Source: Myxococcales bacterium
Lineage (GTDB): Bacteria > Myxococcota_A > Polyangia > Nannocystales > Nannocystaceae
Assembly (NCBI GenBank): GCA_020633335.1
Contig: JACKDU010000003.1
Coordinates: 558,001 to 622,000, forward strand
Reading direction: 5' to 3'
Length of the DNA: 64,000 nucleotides
Within the stretch, counting starts at the first letter, position 1; the number at the start of each line of letters is the position of its first letter. Shown here piece by piece: positions 15,787-22,246 of the stretch. Position numbers and translations under genes: made by a program. The notes under the pieces are model-generated. The model was not told where the DNA came from, ran no database searches, and worked only from the letters and a program-made list of their open reading frames with translations.

Positions 15787-16218
15787 GTGACCGCGGAGCG
15801 CCACATCCGGGCCTCGCTCGCCCTCGTCGCCGCCTTCCTGGCGACCGGCCTCTGGCTCGAGGCGATGTACGGGCTGCGGGCCGAGGGCTGGATCGACGAC
15901 GCGATCCGCCGCGAGTTCCTCCGCCTCGGCCACTCCCACGGCGCGCTCCTCGGCCTCCTCAACCTCGGCCTCGCGTGGGCGCTCGAGCGCCTCCAGACGC
16001 CCGCGGCCTGGGCCCGCCGGATCCGCCCGGCCGCCCTCACGGGCGCCCTCTCCGTCGGCCTCGGCTTCATCGCCGGCGGCCTCTGGCACGGGCCCACCGA
16101 TCCCGGTCCGCCGATCCTCCTCGTCCCGCTCGGCGCGCTCCTCCTCCTGACCTCGACGGTCGCGCTCGCGCTCGTGCGCCCCGGCGACCTCGCGCCGCCG
16201 GGCTCAGAGCAGGGGTGA
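15787..16218 (+). CDS. Four-helix membrane protein, unknown function
   Basis: A 143-residue integral membrane protein with four hydrophobic segments (about 8-27, 48-68, 82-102, 109-130). A His/Gly motif, LGHSHGALLGLLNLGL, lies in the second helix, and a GLWHGP follows the third. Two histidines inside a helix could bind heme or metal, and its place 61 nt after the octaheme cytochrome makes that attractive, but this is inference. The GTG start follows a promoter-like sequence directly. Its last 15 nt overlap the end of the convergent cardiolipin synthase gene. Confidence 0.72.
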   Translation: MTAERHIRASLALVAAFLATGLWLEAMYGLRAEGWIDDAIRREFLRLGHSHGALLGLLNLGLAWALERLQTPAAWARRIRPAALTGALSVGLGFIAGGLWHGPTDPGPPILLVPLGALLLLTSTVALALVRPGDLAPPGSEQG

Positions 16219-17694
16219 GAGCACCCGGGCGAAGCTCTCGCCGAGGCGCTGCGCGAGCGGGAGGCGCTCGCGGCTCGCCGTGCGGATCTCGATCGCGCCC
16301 TCCAGGTGGCGGAGGAAGTGCTCCGCGAGCTGCTCGGTGACGGCCGCGTCGTAGAACATCGCCGTCACCTCGAAGTTCAAATAGAAGGAGCGGATGTCCA
16401 TGTTCGCCGAGCCGATCGCCGCGACCTGGGTGTCGATGAGGAGGCTCTTCGCGTGGAGCATGCCGCTCTGGTACTCGTAGATCCGGGCGCCGGCGGCGAG
16501 GAGCTCGTCGTAGTAGGAGCGGGCCGCGAGCGAGACCAGGCGGACGTCGACGTTGGCCGGCGAGGGCACGAGGATCCGGACGTCGACCCCGCGGTAGGCC
16601 GCGGTCGTCAGCACCAGGAGGAGGGCCTCGTCGGGGACGAAGTAGGGGGTGGCGATCCAGCAGCGGCTCTGCGAGGTGCCGATCGCCGCGGTGAACTGGG
16701 CGGCGATCGCCACGCTCGTCGGCAGGTCTGGCCCCGACGGGATCACCTGGACCAGCGGCCCCCGCGAGGCCCCGCGGTTGCGCCCGTAGAGATCGTCGAG
16801 GCCGAAGCGCTGGAGGATCGCCGAGTCGTTGGGATCATGCTCACCCGCGCCGCTGGCGGCGATCCAGTCCTCGTAGAAGATCGCCTCGAGGCCGAAGACC
16901 GCGTCGCCGGAGACGCAGACCAGGAGGTCGTGCCAGCTCCGGCCGCTGTGATCGACGCCGGTGTACTCGTCGCCGACGTTGACCCCGCCGAGGAAGCCGC
17001 GCTCGCCGTCGACCGTGAGGATCTTGCGGTGGTTTCGGAAGTTGATCCGGCTCCGGCGGAGGCGGAGGCGGAGGCGGAGGGCGCCGAAGGCGAGGACCTC
17101 GCCGCCGGCATCGCGGAGCGGCGCGAAGATCTCCTGGGCGGTGCCGAGCGAGCCGAAGTCGTCGTAGAGGAGGCGGACCCGGACGCCGGCGCGGGCGCGC
17201 TCGCTGAGGAGCTCGATCCAGCGGCGGCCGGTCGCGTCGCCGCGCCAGATGTAGAACTCGAGGCAGATCGAGCGCTTCGCCCCGCGGATCGCCGCCTCCA
17301 TCGCCGCGAAGGCCTCGCCGCCGCCGCCGAGGATCGTCACCTCCTCGGCCCGCCGGAGCGGCGCGGCGGCGGTCCGCAGCGCGAGCTGGACGAGCCCGCG
17401 CTGGGGGTAGGGGAGGTCGTCCGGGCAGGCGCTGGTGGTCGCCAGCTCGCGGGTCGCGTCGATCGGCCGGATCGCCCGGCGCTCGCGGAGGCGGAGGCGC
17501 TTGCGGACCCGTCGGCGGCCGACGAGGAGGTAGGCGAGGAGGCCGAGGATCGGCACGAAGACCAGCGCAAAGATCCACGCGAGGGTCGACGCCGGGCGCC
17601 GGCGCTCGAGGAGGACGATCCCGGTGATCACCAGCGCGTAGCTGACGAAGAGGAGCTCGTAGAGCCAGCGCGGGATGTCGTGGAGCTCCGGCAA
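16204..17694 (-). CDS. cls: Cardiolipin synthase (phospholipase D family)
   Basis: Makes cardiolipin from phosphatidylglycerol by phosphatidyl transfer in the cytoplasmic membrane. The 496-residue length is normal for ClsA. Two N-terminal transmembrane helices (about 12-29 and 37-58) with a short nuclease-type turn are followed by two HKD motifs, NHRKILTVD (H222, K224, D229) and HAKSLLID (H414, K416, D421). The second is followed by GSANMD. The family's FRNHRKI and NVGDEY segments are present. The only available start is TTG at 17694; a GACAAT hexamer seven bases upstream suggests another leaderless message, divergent from the aldehyde dehydrogenase gene 47 nt away. Confidence 0.94.
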   Translation of the reverse strand: MPELHDIPRWLYELLFVSYALVITGIVLLERRRPASTLAWIFALVFVPILGLLAYLLVGRRRVRKRLRLRERRAIRPIDATRELATTSACPDDLPYPQRGLVQLALRTAAAPLRRAEEVTILGGGGEAFAAMEAAIRGAKRSICLEFYIWRGDATGRRWIELLSERARAGVRVRLLYDDFGSLGTAQEIFAPLRDAGGEVLAFGALRLRLRLRRSRINFRNHRKILTVDGERGFLGGVNVGDEYTGVDHSGRSWHDLLVCVSGDAVFGLEAIFYEDWIAASGAGEHDPNDSAILQRFGLDDLYGRNRGASRGPLVQVIPSGPDLPTSVAIAAQFTAAIGTSQSRCWIATPYFVPDEALLLVLTTAAYRGVDVRILVPSPANVDVRLVSLAARSYYDELLAAGARIYEYQSGMLHAKSLLIDTQVAAIGSANMDIRSFYLNFEVTAMFYDAAVTEQLAEHFLRHLEGAIEIRTASRERLPLAQRLGESFARVLSPLL

Positions 17695-17741
17695 CCCGGT
17701 GATTGTCGCCGGATCGCCGCGCCGTCGTATAGTCGGCGCCG

Positions 17742-19133
17742 ATGTCGACCGCCGCAGCGCACCTCACCCCGAAAAACCCGACCACCGGCGAGCCCCTCGC
17801 GCCGGTCGCCCGCACGCCGCTGGCGGCGATCGACGGGATCGTCGCCCAGGCCCGGGCGGCCCAGCAGAGCTGGGGGCGCCTCGACATCGACGGACGGATC
17901 GCCGCGCTTGGCCGCTTCGGGGCGCGCCTGGCCGACGAGGCGGTGGTCGAGCGCCTCGCCCGCAGCATCACCGCGGAGATGGGCAAGCCGATCCGCGAGT
18001 CCCGCGGCGAGGTCCGCAACGTCGCCCGCCGCCTGGTCGCCTTCGGCGAGCGCGCCCGCGTCGCCGCGGCCGAGGAGGTCGCGCGCGAGGGCGGGATCGA
18101 GGTCCGGGTGCGCTGGCGGCCGCTCGGCGTCGCCGCGGTGATCGCCCCCTGGAACTACCCGGTGGCGACCCCGAGCAACCTGATCCTCTCGGCGCTCCTC
18201 ACCGGCAACGCGATCGTCTTCAAGCCGTCGGAGCTGACCCCGGGGACAGGTGCGATCCTCCACGAGGTCCTCGCCGAGACCCTCCCCGAGGGGCTGGTCG
18301 GTCTGGTCCAGGGCGCCGGCGCCGAGGGGGCCGCGCTGGTCGCGAGCGACGTCGATCTGATCGCCTTCACCGGCTCGATCGCCACCGGCCAGTCGATCAT
18401 GCGGAGCGCGGCCGACGGGCTGAAGCGCCTGGTGCTCGAGCTCGGCGGCAAGGACCCGATGATCATCCTGCCGGGCGCCGATCTCGAGGCGGCGACCCGT
18501 CACGCGGCGATCGAGGCGGTCCGCAACGCCGGTCAGGCCTGCGTCGCGGTCGAGCGGGTGATCGTCCACGCGTCGCTGGTCGACGAGTTCCTGGAGCGCG
18601 CGAAGGCGCTGATCGCCACCCTCAAGGTCGGCGATCCGATGGACGAGAAGACCGACATCGGGCCGATGGCCAGCCGCGCGCAGCGCGAGTGGGTCGTCCA
18701 TCAGGTCGCCTCCGCCCGCGCCCAGGGGGCCCGCGTGGTCGTCGAGGGGCGGAGCCGCGAGCCCGGCTTCTTCCTGGAGCCGACGATCATCACCGACCTC
18801 CGCCAGGAGATGTCGCTGGTCCGCGAGGAGACCTTCGGCCCGGTGGTCGCGGTCGAGGTGTGCAGCGGCGCCGACGAGGCGATCGCCTGGGCGAACGGCA
18901 CCCACTACGGCCTCGGCGCGAGCATCTGGGGGCCGGCGGGGGAGCCCCTCGATCGCCTCGCCGAGCGCCTCGAGGCCGGGATGATCGGCGTCAACCGGGG
19001 GCTCAGCGCGGCCGCCGGCGGGCCCTGGGTCGGCTGGAAGCGCTCCGGGATCGGCTACTCGCGGAGCGTCGCGGGCATGCGGAATTTTATGCAGCCGCAG
19101 TCATTCTCGAGGACCGTCGGCGCGGGGACCTAG
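17742..19133 (+). CDS. NAD(P)-dependent aldehyde dehydrogenase
   Basis: A 463-residue member of the aldehyde dehydrogenase superfamily that oxidises an aldehyde to its acid. Key residues are in place: PWNYP with the oxyanion Asn (138), VFKPSE for cofactor binding, FTGS, the general base Glu in LELGGKDP (233) and the nucleophile in GQACVAVER (Cys 267). The EETFGPV and MIGVNRG motifs close the protein. Its short N-terminus and pattern resemble succinate-semialdehyde-type enzymes, but the substrate cannot be assigned. TATAGT (17728-17733) ends eight bases before the ATG. It stands between cls (divergent) and the PilT-like gene, with a 116-nt gap downstream. Confidence 0.92.
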   Translation: MSTAAAHLTPKNPTTGEPLAPVARTPLAAIDGIVAQARAAQQSWGRLDIDGRIAALGRFGARLADEAVVERLARSITAEMGKPIRESRGEVRNVARRLVAFGERARVAAAEEVAREGGIEVRVRWRPLGVAAVIAPWNYPVATPSNLILSALLTGNAIVFKPSELTPGTGAILHEVLAETLPEGLVGLVQGAGAEGAALVASDVDLIAFTGSIATGQSIMRSAADGLKRLVLELGGKDPMIILPGADLEAATRHAAIEAVRNAGQACVAVERVIVHASLVDEFLERAKALIATLKVGDPMDEKTDIGPMASRAQREWVVHQVASARAQGARVVVEGRSREPGFFLEPTIITDLRQEMSLVREETFGPVVAVEVCSGADEAIAWANGTHYGLGASIWGPAGEPLDRLAERLEAGMIGVNRGLSAAAGGPWVGWKRSGIGYSRSVAGMRNFMQPQSFSRTVGAGT

Positions 19134-19249
19134 GCCAAGGCGACGCGAAGCCGACGATAGCGTGTTGCGCGCCACGCTTCGATCGCGCGGCGCTCTGAGC
19201 GCGTGCGCGAAAGGGCCCACCTCGGCGCGCACTTTGGTATCGTCACCCA

Positions 19250-20200
19250 ATGGGGTTGCTCTCGGAGCTCCTCGAGCAGGTCGCCGCGAGGGAGCCCTCG
19301 GAGGTGTTGATCGCCACCGAGCGGCCGCTCACGCTCGTCCACGCGCGCGGCACCGAGAGCATCGGCGGGCTCGTCAGCGATCAGGAGGTCTACGACGCGC
19401 TCAGCGAGCTCCTCAGCCCGGAGCAGCAGGCGGAGCTCGCGGTCGGCCGCCGGGTCGAGCTCGAGCTCAGCGCCGGCCCCGAGCGCTGGTGGGTGGTCGC
19501 CGAGACCGGGACCGACACGATCAGCATCCGCGCCCAGCCGGCCAGCGGCCGCGATGGCCTCGGGGCCGATGAGGTCGTGGTGATCTTCCCGACCGACGCC
19601 TGGGGCGGCGAGGGCCGCGACGAGGTCTCGGAGGTCGAGGTCGACATCGAGGTCGAGGAGGAGGACGCCGACGACGCGATGACCCGCCGCCACTCGGCGA
19701 TCCGGCTGCGGCGGGCGGTCAGCCGCGGGCGCCCGCGGCGGGGCGCGGTCCAGGCGATCCGCAGCGGCGGCGAGGCCGGCGACGGCGACGAGATCTGGCG
19801 CGACGCCAAGCACCTCGCGGCCTCGCTGGCGCCGGGCACCCTCTGCTTCCTCCACTGGGCGCCGGGAATGGGCGTGACGATCGCCCGCTCGATCCACCGC
19901 AGCGTGATGGTGATCGACGAGGAGCTCGACGAGGCCGCCGCCCGCCGGGCACTGCCGGGGCTCGAGGAGGGGGCGGTGATCGTCGTCGCCGTCGAGGACC
20001 CGAGCCCCTGGCTCCCCTGGCTCCTCCGCCGGATCGAGGAGGGGATGCGGGTGCTCATCGAGACCCGGGCGACCAGCCACGAGGGGGCGCTGCGGATCCT
20101 CCTCGGGGTCGGCGCGAGCGCCCGGGCCGAGGCCTGGCTCGACGCGGTGCGGGTGATCTCGGCGGCCCTCCGAAACGGCCGCTGGAGCGTCGTCGCCTAG
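19250..20200 (+). CDS. Degenerate PilT/GspE-like protein without P-loop
   Basis: A 316-residue protein. The first 110 residues (LLSELLEQVAAREPSEVLIA, then EELLSPEQQAELAVGR-like pattern) match the N-terminal domain of type IV pilus retraction ATPases. An acidic stretch (about 125-145) and a basic linker (about 146-165) follow. The C-terminal 130 residues (from LAPGTLCFLHW to the end) keep the secondary-structure rhythm of the ATPase core: VIVVAVEDP where the family has a Walker B-like VGEMRD, and RATSHEGALRIL where it has LHTN. There is no GxxxxGKS P-loop, so it should not hydrolyse ATP. It may be a regulatory or structural relative of PilT/PilU. The assignment is inference. TATCGT ends six bases before the ATG, and csrA is convergent just downstream. 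Confidence 0.6.
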   Translation: MGLLSELLEQVAAREPSEVLIATERPLTLVHARGTESIGGLVSDQEVYDALSELLSPEQQAELAVGRRVELELSAGPERWWVVAETGTDTISIRAQPASGRDGLGADEVVVIFPTDAWGGEGRDEVSEVEVDIEVEEEDADDAMTRRHSAIRLRRAVSRGRPRRGAVQAIRSGGEAGDGDEIWRDAKHLAASLAPGTLCFLHWAPGMGVTIARSIHRSVMVIDEELDEAAARRALPGLEEGAVIVVAVEDPSPWLPWLLRRIEEGMRVLIETRATSHEGALRILLGVGASARAEAWLDAVRVISAALRNGRWSVVA

Positions 20201-20225
20201 GCTCTTCGTTCTCAGGATGAAGGTT

Positions 20226-20243
20226 CATGTCCCAAAGGACATG
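20226..20243. terminator. Hairpin between PilT-like gene and csrA
   Basis: CATGTCC (20226-20232) and GGACATG (20237-20243) form a 7-bp stem with loop CAAA between two convergent genes. It ends two bases before the csrA stop codon. It lacks a T-run, so any terminator activity would be weak. Confidence 0.4.
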
Positions 20244-20245
20244 TC

Positions 20246-20491
20246 CTAGCCTTCGTCCTTCGGGGGCTCGTGATCGCGGTCGGGATCGGCCGCCTCTTCG
20301 CTGCGCTCCTCGCCGGCCCGCGCGCCGCCCTCCTGGGCGATCTGCAGGTAGAGCTCCTCGCGGTAGACGGGCATGCTCTCGGGTGCAGAGATCCCGAGGC
20401 GGACCTGACGGCCCCGGATCTCGCGGACGACGATCTCAATCTCGTCGCCGATGCGGATCTTCTGGCCGACCTTTCGGGTGAGCGTCAACAT
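20246..20491 (-). CDS. csrA: Carbon storage regulator CsrA
   Basis: CsrA dimers bind GGA motifs in mRNA leaders and change translation or stability of many transcripts. The 81-residue protein begins with MLTLTRKVGQKIRIGDEIEI and contains the RNA-contact segment VRLGISAPESMPVYREELY. The core ends near residue 58. A charged Glu/Asp/Arg tail of about 22 residues (RAGEERSEEAADPD) extends past it. The start at 20491 is chosen because GGAGGG lies six bases upstream. That ribosome binding site is inside a second, upstream ATG (20503) in the same frame, so initiation there would lack a Shine-Dalgarno and add four residues. It is monocistronic and convergent to the PilT-like gene. Confidence 0.94.
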   Translation of the reverse strand: MLTLTRKVGQKIRIGDEIEIVVREIRGRQVRLGISAPESMPVYREELYLQIAQEGGARAGEERSEEAADPDRDHEPPKDEG

Positions 20492-20662
20492 CGTGCCCTC
20501 CATGGCGAGTTGTTCAACGAGTGCCGCCGCGCAGCGCTCGCGCTACTCGCATCCTAGCTTTCGCCGGAAGCCGGTCTCTGTGCAAGCGTCATTGTCGAGC
20601 GTCGCCGCGCGCCTCCGCGCCCGCGGCCTCTGCGTGCGCCGAGCGTCGTCGCCCGCGCGGGC

Positions 20663-22246
20663 TCACTCGCGGCAGAGCGCCCGCTCGCGCGTCGTCTCGG
20701 GCTCGTCGTCGCTGACCTCGGCGAGATCGCAGTGGAGCGAGGGGATGAAGGGGTTGATCCGCAGGGCGCGGGCGAGGGCATCGCGGGCGCCCTCGCGATC
20801 GCCGACGCGGAGGCGCGCGCGCCCCTCGGCGGCGGCGACGTTCGCCTGCTCGGGATCGTCGGCGGCCGCGATCTCGAGCAGGGGGAGCGCGCGCTCGGGA
20901 TCGTCGAGCTGGAGGTAGATCTCGCCGAGGCGGCGGGCGAGCTTCGGATCGCTGCGGGCCTGCGGATCTGCGCGGCGGGCCCGCTCGTACTCGATCGCGG
21001 CCGCCCGCGGGTGCCCCCGGAGGGTCAAGAGGACGCCGAGCCGCGCGTGCTGCCGGGCCCGGCCGCCGCCGAGGTGGGAGAAGACGTCGCCGAGGAGCGA
21101 GGCGTCGGCCGCTGGATCGTCGCCGTCGCGGAAGCGCCGCTCCTTGAGGGCTGCCCGGCTCTTCGCCGCGCCCGCGCTCAGGCGCCGGACGTGATCTGTC
21201 CAAGAGGCCATAAAGCTCGCGAAGTCGGCGCCCCAGGCGGAGGCGAGCGCGTCCTCGGCGCTCTCGCCGGCGCGGACCCGATCGAGGATCATCGTCAGCC
21301 CGGCCTCGCCGCGCTGGTCACGGAGGAAGGAGAGCATGGTCTCGACCTCCGCGTAGGCGAGGGCGGCGCGCTCCTGGGTCGGCAGCATGGCGATCGACGG
21401 CGACATCTCGGCGAGGGTGACGAGGTCGCCGCGGCCGAGCGCCTCGGCGAGGAGGCGGCGGCTGGCGGCGTCGAGGGGCGGCGTCGTCGGGCTCCGCCAG
21501 CGGGCCTCGAGGAGCTTGGCGAGCCCCTCCTGCAGCCAGACCGGCGCGAGGTTCCGGGTCCGCAGGGTGATCAGGTAGTGGACGTACTCGTGGACCGCGG
21601 TGTCGAGCCAGGGGTAGCCCATGAGGAGGACCCGCGGCGAGACCATGACGATCCGGCGGTACTTGGTGATCCCGATCGTCCCGGTCGCGTAGATGTTGTC
21701 GAGGGTGAGCGGGGTGACGAGCGCGAGCTTGGCGGGGTCGTCGAGGATCTCGAAGCGGACCGGGTGATCCGGCGTGACCCCGAGCTCGGCGCCGAGGACC
21801 GCGCGGGCGCGGGCCATCGTAGCGAAGAGGTAGGGCGCGAGGAGCATGTCCTTGCGATCGGCGAAGGCGACGACGACCTGACCGTCGGGGCTGGTGACGG
21901 TGTGGGCCTCGCCGAGCGCCCGCTGCGAGCCGCGGGCGAGCGCGAGGTAGTGGCGGGCCTCCTCGGCCGCGGCGGAGGACTCGCCGAGGCCGCCGCTGGC
22001 GAGCGCCGCCGTCAGGAGGCTCTCGGCGCGGGCGTAGTCGGCCTCGTAGACCGCGAGGATCCCCTCGCGGGCCTGGCGCTCGGGGCCGCGGGGAATCGTC
22101 GGCAGGGCCGCCCGGGCGGCGTCGAGGTCCCAGGCCGCGAGGCCGTCCTCGAAGCCGCCCTCGTCGGCCGCGGCCGCTGGCGCGGGGGTGACGAGGAGCG
22201 CGAGGGAGAGGGCGAGCGCCCGCAGGATCGGCGATCTCGAGGTCAT
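20663..22246 (-). CDS. Peptidase MA-like (gluzincin) protein with TPRs
   Basis: A 527-residue exported protein with a signal peptide (cleavage near residue 27). Helical repeats (about 30-110) precede a gluzincin-type metalloprotease core. That core has HEYVH at 219-223 for zinc and catalysis, and WLQEGLA with Glu 240 as the likely third ligand, the arrangement of the peptidase_MA_2 family. TPR units occupy about 390-505. It probably works in the periplasm on an unknown protein. Its ATG overlaps the stop of the DUF4175 gene by four bases (ATGA), so the two are translationally coupled and likely act together. CsrA lies 170 nt downstream on the same strand. Confidence 0.82.
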   Translation of the reverse strand: MTSRSPILRALALSLALLVTPAPAAAADEGGFEDGLAAWDLDAARAALPTIPRGPERQAREGILAVYEADYARAESLLTAALASGGLGESSAAAEEARHYLALARGSQRALGEAHTVTSPDGQVVVAFADRKDMLLAPYLFATMARARAVLGAELGVTPDHPVRFEILDDPAKLALVTPLTLDNIYATGTIGITKYRRIVMVSPRVLLMGYPWLDTAVHEYVHYLITLRTRNLAPVWLQEGLAKLLEARWRSPTTPPLDAASRRLLAEALGRGDLVTLAEMSPSIAMLPTQERAALAYAEVETMLSFLRDQRGEAGLTMILDRVRAGESAEDALASAWGADFASFMASWTDHVRRLSAGAAKSRAALKERRFRDGDDPAADASLLGDVFSHLGGGRARQHARLGVLLTLRGHPRAAAIEYERARRADPQARSDPKLARRLGEIYLQLDDPERALPLLEIAAADDPEQANVAAAEGRARLRVGDREGARDALARALRINPFIPSLHCDLAEVSDDEPETTRERALCRE

